Positions 25,648-34,763 of a stretch of DNA of 64,000 nucleotides are shown here, in pieces. Each line of letters opens with the position of its first letter. Position 1 is the first letter of the stretch. Source of the stretch: Gemmatimonadota bacterium (GTDB lineage Bacteria; JAAXHH01); NCBI GenBank assembly GCA_009837395.1, contig VXTP01000015.1, forward strand, positions 221,181 to 285,180, written 5' to 3'. The position numbers and the translations under genes were made by a program. A model generated the notes under the pieces. It was not told the DNA's origin. It saw only the letters and a list, made by a program, of their open reading frames with translations, and ran no database searches.

Positions 25648-26303
25648 CCATCCCGCTGGGTGAGGTCGAAACCGATCATGTAGGTTCCACCGGTGCCCCG
25701 GCCGTGGACCGTCAGGCGGGCCTTCTCCCCATCGGTCAATTCCCCGAGCGGGGTTGATCCCCTGAAGAGGATCGCGTCGCCACCCGCGATCTTCTTCAGG
25801 AGGAAGGACTGCAGGTCGTCCGCGGCGCCGCCCAGGGATTCGGGCAGGTTCAGGGGCAGGCTTTCCGGGATCGTTCCCTTGATTCTGCCGATGACGGCTT
25901 CGACGATTCCGCCAAGGAAATCCTTGATCTTGTCCCAGGCGTCCCTGCGGTCCACGTCGAAAACCTTGAACTGTATGGAATGGATTCGCTTCCCCCGCAC
26001 CAGCAGGATCAGCTTGTCCCAGTCGTCTATCGCCTCCATTTCGAACCGGCCGCATCGGTCGGGCGAACCTTCGCCGACCTTAAGGTTCTCCTCCCCGGCG
26101 CTTCGAACGTAATTCGGCTTGCCCGACCTCCCGGTATCACACTCCCAGAAAGTGTCGAGACTGGGCATCACGGCATGTTCGGTGGCGAACTGGCTTCGGT
26201 GGTTGATGAAGCGCAGATCGACGACGAAGCGGAAATTGGCCTTGTTGTCCGGAAGATCCGCGGGAAACAGGAAATCCGTGAGGGTGAATTCATAGAGCGG
26301 CAA
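25644..26303 (-). CDS. Hypothetical protein coupled to the metallophosphoesterase
   Basis: About 219 residues, unrecognised. It has no signal peptide or clear membrane helix. Its core contains charged, beta-rich segments (ANFRFVVDLRFINHRSQFA, DDWDKLILLVRGKRIHSIQFKVFDV) and an amphipathic middle (DKIKDFLGGIVEAVIGRIKG). The start is uncertain: TTG 26303 has GGAG at the right distance, while a longer frame to 26375 begins with TTG and passes through a T8 run. The stop overlaps the phosphoesterase ATG. It could be a regulatory or targeting partner of the phosphoesterase. Confidence 0.6.
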   Translation of the reverse strand: MPLYEFTLTDFLFPADLPDNKANFRFVVDLRFINHRSQFATEHAVMPSLDTFWECDTGRSGKPNYVRSAGEENLKVGEGSPDRCGRFEMEAIDDWDKLILLVRGKRIHSIQFKVFDVDRRDAWDKIKDFLGGIVEAVIGRIKGTIPESLPLNLPESLGGAADDLQSFLLKKIAGGDAILFRGSTPLGELTDGEKARLTVHGRGTGGTYMIGFDLTQRDG

Positions 26304-26508
26304 GGCGATGCTCCACGTATGCACACGTGTGCGTGACCGGTCAAAAAAAAGTACGACTCGGCATTCCTGGTTCAATCAGGAAGACGGATGGAAAAACCTC
26401 GAGGCGCAGGTATAATCGACGTCTCGCAAGTCGGATCCATCCGTGAGTCGATGTTTCGGGAGGAGCCGGACCGGACGATTCGACCGGACCGGCCCCCGTA
26501 TTTCGGAT

Positions 26509-26781
26509 TTAACCTATGGCGTCCTTTAACGCTTTGCCGGCCGTAAACTTGGCCACGTTTCTCGCCGCGATCGTAATGGACTCGCCCGTACCGGGATTTC
26601 GCCCCTGGCGAGCAGCGCGGTTCGATACGCTAAACGTGCCGAAACCGATCAGCGTGACGGAATCGCCGTCGCTCAGACTGCTCTTGATGGCGTCGAGTGC
26701 TGCGGCGACTGCGGCGTCGGCTTGCGCTTTGGACAACCCAGTAGCATCAGCAACCTTACCGGCCAATTCTGTGCGATTCAT
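26509..26781 (-). CDS. HU family DNA-binding protein
   Basis: A 90-residue histone-like protein. It starts MNRTELAGKVADATGLSKAQADAAV (shown here in two parts: MNRTELAGKV, ADATGLSKAQADAAV) and carries the DNA-binding arm GFGTFSVSNRAARQGRNPGTG, the hallmark of HU/IHF. HU bends DNA and compacts the nucleoid as a dimer. It is a single-gene unit with its own promoter candidate about 110 bp upstream and divergent from the ATP-grasp gene. Confidence 0.97.
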   Translation of the reverse strand: MNRTELAGKVADATGLSKAQADAAVAAALDAIKSSLSDGDSVTLIGFGTFSVSNRAARQGRNPGTGESITIAARNVAKFTAGKALKDAIG

Positions 26782-26897
26782 TGATTACCCTCCAGATGAA
26801 ATAATGGGAGTAATGCACCCGATAGAGTGCGAGAATTCCCGCGACAGACCGTTTAAAGGTCCTGTGCTTGCGGGTGAATTACGAGAAATGTACGTGC

Positions 26898-26927
26898 AAT
26901 ATATTTCGTACGCAGTTTCGTAGGCAA
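26898..26927 (-). promoter_or_regulatory. Putative promoter of the HU gene
   Basis: Minus strand: TTGCCT (26927-26922), an 18-bp spacer, TATATT (26903-26898), in an AT-rich divergent intergenic region. Start near 26891 would give a leader of about 110 nt. Confidence 0.4.
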
Positions 26928-26979
26928 GTTTTTTTTCGCTATACCTGTGTATGGTAGTGCGACAGGACGGGCGATTTCA

Positions 26980-27008
26980 TTGATTTCGGTCCACGGAATT
27001 TCTATTTT
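26980..27008 (+). promoter_or_regulatory. Putative promoter of the ATP-grasp gene
   Basis: TTGATT (26980-26985), 17 bp, TATTTT (27003-27008). It lies only about 11 bp before ATG 27020, so the message would be nearly leaderless. No ribosome site precedes that ATG, which fits. Confidence 0.35.
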
Positions 27009-27019
27009 TTAATCTAATC

Positions 27020-28429
27020 ATGCCAGCAGAAAATCCATCCAAAAGACTGCTTCTCCTGATGCCGACGACGACCTATCGTGCGGATCCGTTTCTGGAAGCG
27101 GCGCGCCGCATGAACCTTGAAGTCGTCGTGGGATCGGACTTCTGCCAGGTGCTGGCGAAGGAGTGGGACATCCCTTTGTCGCTCAGGCTTCGGTACGTGT
27201 CGCAGGCCGTGGACGAAATCGTGGACTACGACCGTGAACATCCCCTCGATGCCATCGTGCCCGTCGACGACTATACCACCGAAATCGCCGCCCGGGCGTG
27301 CAAGGTCCTCGGCCTTCCGCACAACACGCCCGAAGCAGCTATCGCCGCGCACAACAAGTACCGTATGCGCGAAATGCTCTCGGCCGCGGGGGTATGGTGC
27401 CCCTGTTTCGCCCGGTTCGACCTGTCGCTTCCCGTCGAGGAAATCGCACTCGAACAGCGTTACCCATGTGTGCTCAAACCCGTCCTGCTATCGGGCAGCC
27501 GGGGCGTAATCCGGGCCGACTCGCCAGACGGCTTCATCGAAGCGTTCCGCAGGATCGGCCGCATACTCGAAAGCGCGTCGGACCGGCCACCGAGTCTCGA
27601 TCCCGACGCCCACCGCATCATGGTGGAATCCTATATGCCCGGCCAGGAAGTAGCCCTGGAAGGCCTGTTGAACGGCGGCCGCCTGCGCGTGCTCTCCCTG
27701 TTCGACAAGCCCGATCCCCTGGAAGGACCCTTTTTCGAAGAGACGATCTACGTTACGCCTTCGCGCTTGCCCGAAGAGACGCAGGAGGTCGTGGCCGATG
27801 TCGTCCAGCGGGCTTCCACGGCCATGGGGCTCACGGAGGGGCCGGTCCATGCCGAATTGCGGGTCCACCACGGCGAGGCCCGGATCATCGAGATCGCGGG
27901 ACGTTCCATTGGCGGCCTCTGCTCGCGCGTTTTGGAATACGGACTGGGGATAAGCCTGGAGGAACTCATCCTGCGCCACGCCCTGGGGCAGGACGTGGGC
28001 GGCGTCGGCCGCAAGGCACAGGACTGCAAGGCGCATGATGGCAGGGCGCAGAGCGCAAGGGCGCAGAGCGCAAGGGCACGGGGCCACAGGGCACAGGGCC
28101 GCGGCGGCACAGATCGCGGGACGCATGGTCTCGACCGGCAGGACGACGGCGGGAACGAACCGGGGGCCGCGGGCGTAATGATGCTGCCGGTGCCGGAAGG
28201 CGGATTGTTCCAGGGATTCGACGGCGTCGAAGAGGCGATGACAATCCCGGGCGTGGAGGACGTGGTCATCACCGCGAAGGAAGGCGATATGCTGACCCCG
28301 TTGCCGGAAGGGGCCGGCTATCCCGGTTTCATATTCGCAAAAGGGGATGAACCAGGCCAGGTCGAGCAGGTCCTTCGAAAGGCTCATGGCAGGCTTCGAA
28401 TGCGCGTCAAGACGGTCCTGGCCACGTAG
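27020..28429 (+). CDS. ATP-grasp domain protein
   Basis: A 469-residue ATP-grasp enzyme related to carbamoyl-phosphate-synthase-like amino-acid ligases. The N-terminal domain runs to about residue 105, followed by the ATP-binding region (CVLKPVLLSGSRGVIRA; MVESYMPGQEVALEGLL) and the metal-binding AELRVHHGEARIIEIAGRSIGG. Near residues 330-385 is a low-complexity insert rich in A, R, G, Q and H (ARAQSARARGHRAQGRGG), encoded by slipped GGGCGCAGAGCGCAA-type repeats. The C-terminal domain resumes at MMLPVPEGGLFQGF. Product unknown; dipeptide or peptide-like ligation is typical. The 15-bp repeat at 28414-28444 covers the stop. Confidence 0.88.
   Translation: MPAENPSKRLLLLMPTTTYRADPFLEAARRMNLEVVVGSDFCQVLAKEWDIPLSLRLRYVSQAVDEIVDYDREHPLDAIVPVDDYTTEIAARACKVLGLPHNTPEAAIAAHNKYRMREMLSAAGVWCPCFARFDLSLPVEEIALEQRYPCVLKPVLLSGSRGVIRADSPDGFIEAFRRIGRILESASDRPPSLDPDAHRIMVESYMPGQEVALEGLLNGGRLRVLSLFDKPDPLEGPFFEETIYVTPSRLPEETQEVVADVVQRASTAMGLTEGPVHAELRVHHGEARIIEIAGRSIGGLCSRVLEYGLGISLEELILRHALGQDVGGVGRKAQDCKAHDGRAQSARAQSARARGHRAQGRGGTDRGTHGLDRQDDGGNEPGAAGVMMLPVPEGGLFQGFDGVEEAMTIPGVEDVVITAKEGDMLTPLPEGAGYPGFIFAKGDEPGQVEQVLRKAHGRLRMRVKTVLAT
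28019..28120 (+). repeat. Low-complexity slipped repeat inside the ATP-grasp gene
   Basis: Imperfect 10-15-bp units of the AGGGCGCAGAGCGCA type follow one another here. They include two perfect adjacent copies of GCGCAGAGCGCAAGG. They encode the A/R/Q/G-rich linker between conserved domains, in frame. Confidence 0.75.
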
Positions 28430-28444
28430 GTCCTGGCCACGTAG
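28414..28444 (+). repeat. Perfect 15-bp tandem duplication across the ATP-grasp stop codon
   Basis: The 16 bases at 28414-28429, ending in the TAG stop, recur at 28429-28444 (15-bp period). A second TAG therefore follows in the same frame, five codons later. Confidence 0.9.
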
Positions 28445-28470
28445 CGGGTTTAAAAAAGGGAGATGCAACC

Positions 28471-29964
28471 GTGCCAACGCACTACGAACGAGTTATGGAG
28501 ATCTACCGCGAAGTGAGCGACCTCTACGGCGCCCTGGCCCTGATGGGATGGGACCAGGAAACCTACATGCCCCCCAAGGGCGCGGCCAGCCGGGGCCGGC
28601 AACTCGCCACCCTCTCCGGGATGGCCCACGAGCGGATCACATCCGACGAGATGCGGGCGGCACTGGATGCCGCCCGGTCGGAGTCGCTGACGGCCGACGA
28701 GGAGGTCAACATTCGCGAGATCGCCCGTTCCAGCGACCGGGCGGTCAAGATTCCCGTGGATCTGGTCAAATCCATCGCGGAAACGAGTTCGGCGGCCATC
28801 GGGGTGTGGATCAAGGCCCGGAAGGAAGATGATTTTACGGCTTTCGCGCCGTGGATCGACAAGCTGGTCGCCCTCCAGCGCGAGGTCGCCGAAGCGGTCG
28901 GGTACGAAGACGAACCCTACGACGCGCTGCTCGACGAATACGAACCCTATGCCACCACGAAAGATACCGCGGCGGTCTTCGACTCGATTCGCGGCCCCCT
29001 CGTGGACCTGGTGCAGCGCATCGCGTCCTCCGGGGTCAGGCCCCGTACCGATTTCCTGGAACGGAACTACGCCGTTGACGACCAGCGGCGCATGGGCGTC
29101 ATTGCCGCTGAGCGCATGGGCTTCGACTTCGAGGCCGGGCGCCTGGATATCTCTCCCCATCCCTTCTGTACGCACATGGGCGTGCAGGACGTCCGCCTGA
29201 CGACCCGGTACTCCGAGACCCTGCCCATGCAGTCCTTCTACGGTGTCATCCACGAGGCGGGACACGGCCTCTACGAGCAGGGCCATGACCCGGTCCACGA
29301 AGGTACGCCCCGGGGCGCGTCCGTGTCCCTGGGTATCCACGAATCCCAGTCGCGCCTGTGGGAGAACATGGTCGGCCGCAGCCGGGCCTTCTGGCGTTAC
29401 TTCTTCCCCGAATTCTCCGCCGTGTTCCCGGAGCAGGCCGCGGACGTGACCGAAGCGGAGGTCTACGCCGCGGTCAACGAGGTGAAACCCTCGCTCATCC
29501 GGGTCGAAGCGGATGAGATCACCTACAACCTGCACATCCTGCTCCGATTCGAAATAGAGCGCGGCCTGTTTACGGACGAATTCACGGCAGGCGACCTCTC
29601 CGCGGTCTGGAACGAAAAGATGAAGGCCTTTCTCGGCATCGAACCGCCGGACGACCGGGACGGCGTGCTGCAGGACATCCACTGGTCGCACGGGAGTTTC
29701 GGCTACTTCCCCACCTACACCCTGGGCAATCTGTACGCCGCCCAGTTCTATCGCGCCGCCGAGCGCGACTTGCCCGGCCTGTCGGACCAAATCGCCCGCG
29801 GGGAACTGCTGCCGCTGCGGGACTGGCTCAGGGAACACATCCATCGGCCCGGCATGACCTATCGCGCGGGTGACCTCGTGCGGCACGTCACCGGCGAGCC
29901 GCTCACCGCGGACTGCTTCCTGGCCTACGTTGATGAGAAATACCGTTCCCTGTACCGCCTATGA
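28471..29964 (+). CDS. Carboxypeptidase M32 (thermostable carboxypeptidase family)
   Basis: A 497-residue zinc metallocarboxypeptidase of family M32. The zinc motif is HEAGH in GVIHEAGHGLYEQG, where most relatives have HEFGH or HEMGH. It is followed by the SLGIHESQSRLWEN block that supplies the third ligand, and later HWSHGSFGYFPTYTLGN, another family signature. It starts with GTG 28471 after AAGGGAG. It releases C-terminal amino acids from peptides in the cytosol. Its stop overlaps the ATG of the DUF6785-like membrane protein (ATGA), implying coupled translation. Confidence 0.95.
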   Translation: MPTHYERVMEIYREVSDLYGALALMGWDQETYMPPKGAASRGRQLATLSGMAHERITSDEMRAALDAARSESLTADEEVNIREIARSSDRAVKIPVDLVKSIAETSSAAIGVWIKARKEDDFTAFAPWIDKLVALQREVAEAVGYEDEPYDALLDEYEPYATTKDTAAVFDSIRGPLVDLVQRIASSGVRPRTDFLERNYAVDDQRRMGVIAAERMGFDFEAGRLDISPHPFCTHMGVQDVRLTTRYSETLPMQSFYGVIHEAGHGLYEQGHDPVHEGTPRGASVSLGIHESQSRLWENMVGRSRAFWRYFFPEFSAVFPEQAADVTEAEVYAAVNEVKPSLIRVEADEITYNLHILLRFEIERGLFTDEFTAGDLSAVWNEKMKAFLGIEPPDDRDGVLQDIHWSHGSFGYFPTYTLGNLYAAQFYRAAERDLPGLSDQIARGELLPLRDWLREHIHRPGMTYRAGDLVRHVTGEPLTADCFLAYVDEKYRSLYRL

Positions 29965-31916
29965 ACGTTACGGCCGAAACTTCCACGACGGGCGTCGCGA
30001 CGCCACGAGCCGTGGTGATCGGCCTGGCGCTGGCGATCGCCGTGAACCTGGGCTCGGTGGCGAGCAACTTCCTGGTCGGGTACGTTCACCTCACTTTCGC
30101 GCATATCGACCTCGCCCTGCTGATCCCCTTTCTCGTGGGCGTCATGGGTCCCAACATGCTGGTCAAGGCAGTCAGGCCGTCATGGGGACTGCGGACCCGG
30201 GAACTGTTGTTCATCTTCGTCCTGGGCTGGATCGGATTCATGGTACCCACGTGGGGGATGTCGAACTACGTGGTGAACGTCATGTCCACCGCGGAATACC
30301 ATGCCACGCCCGAGAACCAGTGGCGCGAATTGTTCTTCGCCTATCTCCCTGACTGGGTCATCCTTACGAACGAGCAGAATGCCAACCGGGACTATTACTG
30401 GGGACTTCCCGATTCTATGCCGATACCGTGGGCGGCCTGGATCATCCCCTCGTTTTGGTGGCTTACTTTCTTTGCCGGTCTGCTGTCCGTCGGCATCTGC
30501 TTCGTCATACTGATGCGCAAGCAGTGGGTCGAGCACGAACGCCTTTCATATCCCATCTCGCAGGTACCTGTCGTCATGACGGATACAGACGATGATTCAG
30601 ATGCGATCCTGCCGTCCATCATGCGCAATCGCCTGTTCATCACCGGGCTGGTGATCACTTTCTCCGTCATGTGCTGGAACACCGCCTCCTACTGGACGCA
30701 GTGGACGGCCTTTCCGGTTGATGCGAGTACCGTTATCAATCTCGATCTAGGGAGGGCCTTCCCCGCCCACCCCATTCGCATGAACGTGCTGACCCTGGCC
30801 TTCTCCTACTTCATCAACGTGGATATCCTGTTCAGCGTCTGGCTGTTCCAGATCATCAATACCCTGGAGCAGGGTGTCCTTGCGCGGGTCGGTATCGTCG
30901 CCGATTCGGGGACCGCCGTGCCGGGCGGACTCGTTGCGGTTCAGTTCATCGGCGGCATGATCGCCTTTGCGCTCTGGGGATTCTGGATCGCGCGGCGTCA
31001 CCTGAAGACGGTCTGGCGGCACGTGTGTGGGCATGACACGAACCTGCGCGACGAGGACGAGTTCATTTCCTACCGGGCCGCCCTGATCACAGGTGCTTGC
31101 GGACTGGCTTACGTGATCTGGTGGCTCCACGCGATCGGCATGTCTTTCCCGGTCATATTCGTATTCCTCATGCTGCTTTTCCTTTTCTATTTCGCCCTGT
31201 GCCGCGTAATGGCGGAATCGGGCCTGGTGTTCCTCGATCTGCCGATCAATGCCCACCAGTTTACGGTCGGCATGCTCGGATCCGCCTCGCTGTCTCCGCC
31301 GAACCTGACGGCCCTGGGGCTAGGGAGCGCTTTTGCCCGCAACTGGAAGACCTTCACCATGATCATCCCCTCCCACGTTGCCCAGTTGAGAACCGCGCTG
31401 GGCATCTCGGGGCGGGTATTGTTCTTCTGGTGTGTCGTCACTTTTGGCTTGAGCGCGATTACCGCCATCGGTTTCTCGGCCTATTCCGGGTACCGGTTGG
31501 GAGGGGCGGCCAACTACTACCACAACATCGCCGGAGACCCCGGTTTTTATAACCTGATCGTCACCTGGATGCAGAACAGTACCACCATATCGGGTACGGA
31601 AGTGTTCTTCCTGGTGGCGGGCATGGTCGTAGTCCTCGGTATGACCGCGGCGCGCTACTATTTCAGCTGGTGGCCCATATCGCCCATCGGATTTGTGGTT
31701 GCCGCCGGAGGACCGCCGCGAAACGCCTTTTTTCCGGTCTTCCTGGCGTGGATGCTGAAAACCATTCTTATCCGGATAGGCGGTGTGAGACTCTACCAGT
31801 CGGCGCAGCCACTCATGATCGGCATCATGGTCGGTTATGTACTGGGCGCCGCCGTTGCGATCCTGGTGGATTACCTGTATTTTCCCGGTTCCATCCACGA
31901 ACTCCAGTTCTTCTAA
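29961..31916 (+). CDS. DUF6785-like polytopic membrane protein
   Basis: A 651-residue inner-membrane protein with about a dozen hydrophobic segments (for example AVVIGLALAIAVNLGSV, ELLFIFVLGWIGFMVPTWG, VIFVFLMLLFLFYFALCRV). It is a clear paralogue of the protein at 46945-48900, of the same length. They share TPENxW, an RKQWVExERL cytoplasmic loop, an R-V/I-x-AExG-V/L-x-F motif and a similar C-terminal helix set. I relate it to the DUF6784/DUF6785 family of unknown function, abundant in planctomycete- and Latescibacterota-type genomes. Transport is likely but unproven. It is translationally coupled to the M32 peptidase, and the AlkD gene follows 12 bp later. Confidence 0.8.
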   Translation: MNVTAETSTTGVATPRAVVIGLALAIAVNLGSVASNFLVGYVHLTFAHIDLALLIPFLVGVMGPNMLVKAVRPSWGLRTRELLFIFVLGWIGFMVPTWGMSNYVVNVMSTAEYHATPENQWRELFFAYLPDWVILTNEQNANRDYYWGLPDSMPIPWAAWIIPSFWWLTFFAGLLSVGICFVILMRKQWVEHERLSYPISQVPVVMTDTDDDSDAILPSIMRNRLFITGLVITFSVMCWNTASYWTQWTAFPVDASTVINLDLGRAFPAHPIRMNVLTLAFSYFINVDILFSVWLFQIINTLEQGVLARVGIVADSGTAVPGGLVAVQFIGGMIAFALWGFWIARRHLKTVWRHVCGHDTNLRDEDEFISYRAALITGACGLAYVIWWLHAIGMSFPVIFVFLMLLFLFYFALCRVMAESGLVFLDLPINAHQFTVGMLGSASLSPPNLTALGLGSAFARNWKTFTMIIPSHVAQLRTALGISGRVLFFWCVVTFGLSAITAIGFSAYSGYRLGGAANYYHNIAGDPGFYNLIVTWMQNSTTISGTEVFFLVAGMVVVLGMTAARYYFSWWPISPIGFVVAAGGPPRNAFFPVFLAWMLKTILIRIGGVRLYQSAQPLMIGIMVGYVLGAAVAILVDYLYFPGSIHELQFF

Positions 31917-31928
31917 CCGGAGTCCCGC

Positions 31929-32633
31929 GTGAATTCGCAAGAAATACACGGCATGCTCGAGGCACTGGGCGATCCCGCGATCGCCGCCCATTCGCAGCGG
32001 TTCTTCAAGACCGGTCCGGGAGAATACGGCGAAGGGGACCGTTTCCTGGGAATCAGGATTCCCGTGATACGCGCCCAGGTGCGCAAACACGGCGATCTCT
32101 CCATGGGCGAGACCCGGTGCCTGCTCATATCTCCCTATCATGAAGTTCGCATGTTTTCGCTGCTGTGGCTGGTCATGAGGTTCAACAAGGGCGATGAGCC
32201 GGAGAGAAGGACAATCTACGAAGCGTATCTCGGCCATACGGCCTACATCAACAACTGGGACCTCGTCGACTGCTCCGCTCATCCCATTCTGGGCGGCTAC
32301 CTGGACGGGCGGGACCGGAAACCTCTCTACGTACTGGCGGACTCGGAATCGATATGGGAACGCAGAATGGCCATCATGGCCTGTCTGCATTTCATCAGAA
32401 AGCTCGATTTTGCCGATGCGCTGAAATTGTCCGAACGTCTGCAGAACGACGGGGAAGATCTGATCCACAAAGCCGTGGGCTGGATGCTCAGAGAGATCGG
32501 AAAACGGGATCTGCCCGTTGAGCTGTCGTTTCTGAAGACCCGCTACAGGCAGATGCCCCGCACGATGCTGCGCTACGCGATAGAGCGGTTCCCGAAGGAG
32601 GAAAGAGGCCGATACCTGCGGGGTGAGGTGTAG
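31929..32633 (+). CDS. DNA alkylation repair protein, AlkD-like
   Basis: A 234-residue HEAT-like-repeat protein of the AlkD family, DNA glycosylases that remove 3- and 7-alkylpurines without base flipping. Family features are FLGIRIPVIRAQVRKH near the N-terminus, NNWDLVDCSAHPILG (active-site aspartate), WERRMAIMACLHFIR and the basic C-terminal helices. The start is GTG 31929 after CCGGAG. It is probably co-transcribed with the preceding membrane protein, although the functions do not obviously match. Confidence 0.92.
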   Translation: MNSQEIHGMLEALGDPAIAAHSQRFFKTGPGEYGEGDRFLGIRIPVIRAQVRKHGDLSMGETRCLLISPYHEVRMFSLLWLVMRFNKGDEPERRTIYEAYLGHTAYINNWDLVDCSAHPILGGYLDGRDRKPLYVLADSESIWERRMAIMACLHFIRKLDFADALKLSERLQNDGEDLIHKAVGWMLREIGKRDLPVELSFLKTRYRQMPRTMLRYAIERFPKEERGRYLRGEV

Positions 32634-32736
32634 TCGGCCCTGGTAGTCCGGGAATGAGTATGGGTCTCGTGGAGCGGACCGCATGGCCATCCGGAAGCTC
32701 GGGATTCCTGGACGCTCGCCCCGGTGGAGATCACGA

Positions 32737-34644
32737 ATGAGTGAGCAAGCCGTCCAGAAAATCAATACGTGGATCGGCGATGGCACCCTTTCCCGGACCG
32801 CGGGCGAGGCCATCATGCAGTGGCTGGACGACCCGGCCTGCGCCGCCTTTGCCGGCGCGATTCTTACACTGATCGATGCCGGGAACACCGGCGAACTGGA
32901 GGAGGCCTTCGGCACATCCATCGCCTTCGGAACGGGCGGCATGCGTAGCCCGATGGGCCCGGGGCCGAACCGGTTCAACACCATTACCGTGGGCAGGGCG
33001 GCGCAGGGCCTGGCGCGGTACGTCTCCGGGATGGGCGATGGTGATGAGCCAGCCGGTGATGAGCCATCTGGCGAGGGGCCAGACGGCAGGGACCGTCGGG
33101 CCGGCGGCAGTGGGCCAGACGGCTGGCACAACCGATGCTCCGGCGGGCGGGCCGGCGCATCCGTCGTCGTGGCGTGGGACACCCGGCACAACTCTGAGAC
33201 ATTCGCGAAGGAGACGGCCCGGGTGCTCGCCGCCAACGGCATACCGGTGCTGATCTTCGACGGTTACCGATCGACGCCCGCCCTGTCCTTCGCAGTACGG
33301 GAACTCGGCGCCGCGGCCGGGGTCGTGATCAGCGCGAGCCACAATCCGCCCGGCGACAACGGATTCAAGGTGTACGGTCCCGACGGCGGCCAGGTGGTGG
33401 CGCCCCGCGACGAGGCCATTACCAGGGAGATGCACCGCGCCGGAGAGATTCGGCGCATTCCGTTCGACGAAGGGGTCGAGCGGGGCCTGATCCGGATGAT
33501 CGATCCGCAGGTGGACGCCCGATACGTCGCCGTCCTCGCGGACCTGTCGCTGGACGACGCGCGGGACGTACGGTTGGTGTATACCCCCCTGCACGGCGTA
33601 GGCATGACCTCGGTGGTCAAGGCACTGGTGCAACTGGGTTACCGGGACGTGCACTTCGTGGATGAGCAGTCCGCGCCCGACGGTGCGTTTCCTACACTCG
33701 AAGGTGGTATCGCGAATCCTGAAAAACCGGCGGCCTTCCAGCTTGGCATTCAGAAGGCGGCGGAAACCGAAGCCAACCTCGTACTGGCCAGCGACCCCGA
33801 CGCTGACCGGATCGGCTGCGCGCTTCCGTTGCCGGACCGGGGATGGGAGGCGGCGCCGGAGGATCTCGTACTGAACGGTCACCAGATCGGCGCCTTGCTC
33901 TGCCACTATATTCTCAGCCGGAAACAGGCGGCAGGAACGTTGCCGTCGAGAGGACTCTTCTGCAAGACGGCGGTGACCTCCGACCTGGCCGCCCTCATTG
34001 CCCGGTCCTGCGGCCTGGAAGTCGTGGACGACCTCCCCGTCGGGTTCAAGCACGTGGGCGCGGAAATCGAACGCATGCCCGAGGGGACGACTTTCGTCTT
34101 CGGCACCGAGGAAAGCCACGGTTACCTGGCGGACGCCCGGATCCGTGACAAGGAGGCCGCCACCGGCATCCTGCTTGCCGAGTACACCGCCTGGTTGAAG
34201 CGGGACAACCGGACCCTGCGGGACGAACTGGACGATATCTACCGGGCGTACGGGTATTTCAGGGAAGTCCAACGGTCGGTCGCCTTGCCCGGCGCGGAAG
34301 GCGCGCGCAGGATCGAAGGCATCATGGCCGCCCTGCGCGCATCTCCTCCGGAGCGCATTGGCGGAAGGGCCGTTTGCCGCATGATCGACCGGCTGAGCGG
34401 CCAGGCGCGTGACCTGCGTACGGGTACGACCGGCCCCGTTGCAAGCGAACGGGTGAATATCCTGGTCTTCACCTTATCGGAAGCCGGCCACACGCGGGTG
34501 ATCGTGCGTCCATCGGGCACCGAACCTACGATCAAGTACTACGTATCCGCGTCATCGGTCGACATGGGCGGAACCCGTATCTCGATCGACAACCTGGCGG
34601 CATCCATGCTCACTGATATGATCGATTTGTGCGAAGGTATGTAA
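32737..34644 (+). CDS. Phospho-sugar mutase (phosphoglucomutase/phosphomannomutase family)
   Basis: A 635-residue alpha-D-phosphohexomutase. The phosphoserine loop is ISASHNPPGDNGFKVYG, the metal loop DPDADRIG, the sugar loop GTEESHG, and the phosphate-binding loop RPSGTEPTIKYY. A Gly/Asp/Pro/Arg-rich low-complexity insert (GDGDEPAGDEPSGEGPDGRD, then more) occurs at about residues 96-140 between domain I strands, encoded by slipped GGTGATGAGCCA-type repeats. ATG 32737 is preceded by GGAG and gives the natural N-terminus; an upstream ATG at 32683 is less likely. It interconverts hexose 1- and 6-phosphates (probably PGM type). Confidence 0.93.
   Translation: MSEQAVQKINTWIGDGTLSRTAGEAIMQWLDDPACAAFAGAILTLIDAGNTGELEEAFGTSIAFGTGGMRSPMGPGPNRFNTITVGRAAQGLARYVSGMGDGDEPAGDEPSGEGPDGRDRRAGGSGPDGWHNRCSGGRAGASVVVAWDTRHNSETFAKETARVLAANGIPVLIFDGYRSTPALSFAVRELGAAAGVVISASHNPPGDNGFKVYGPDGGQVVAPRDEAITREMHRAGEIRRIPFDEGVERGLIRMIDPQVDARYVAVLADLSLDDARDVRLVYTPLHGVGMTSVVKALVQLGYRDVHFVDEQSAPDGAFPTLEGGIANPEKPAAFQLGIQKAAETEANLVLASDPDADRIGCALPLPDRGWEAAPEDLVLNGHQIGALLCHYILSRKQAAGTLPSRGLFCKTAVTSDLAALIARSCGLEVVDDLPVGFKHVGAEIERMPEGTTFVFGTEESHGYLADARIRDKEAATGILLAEYTAWLKRDNRTLRDELDDIYRAYGYFREVQRSVALPGAEGARRIEGIMAALRASPPERIGGRAVCRMIDRLSGQARDLRTGTTGPVASERVNILVFTLSEAGHTRVIVRPSGTEPTIKYYVSASSVDMGGTRISIDNLAASMLTDMIDLCEGM
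33036..33148 (+). repeat. Low-complexity slipped repeat inside the phosphohexomutase gene
   Basis: Repeated GGTGATGAGCCA, GGGCCAGACGGC and related units give a non-conserved G/D/P/R-rich stretch in domain I. It keeps frame and is bracketed by conserved sequence (GRAAQGLARYV before, ASVVVAWDTRHNS after). Confidence 0.7.
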
Positions 34645-34681
34645 CGGACCCGCTTGGTCCCGGCCGGACCCGCTTGGTCCC
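34645..34681 (+). repeat. 17-bp direct repeat (20-bp period) after the phosphohexomutase stop
   Basis: CGGACCCGCTTGGTCCC at 34645-34661 recurs at 34665-34681, and a shortened third CGCTCGGTCCC follows. It begins immediately after the TAA stop (34642-34644). Confidence 0.85.
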
Positions 34682-34763
34682 GCTCGGTCCCAGCAGAAAC
34701 CGGGCCGGTTCAGCACCCGACCCTGACCAGGATAACCCACCCATCTCGAAAGGCTTCATTCCC

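Noticed and set aside
26341-26350. T8 run on the minus strand as a terminator
   Set aside because: No adjacent GC-rich stem; it lies just upstream of the likely start of the 25644-26303 gene.
26461-26500. Terminator after the HU gene
   Set aside because: The GCCGGACCGG repeats form only an imperfect hairpin with an A-A mismatch, and no T run follows on the minus strand.
31320-33242. Long minus-strand frame across the DUF6785-like, AlkD and mutase genes
   Set aside because: Spans three genes on the other strand and has no domain or start signal.
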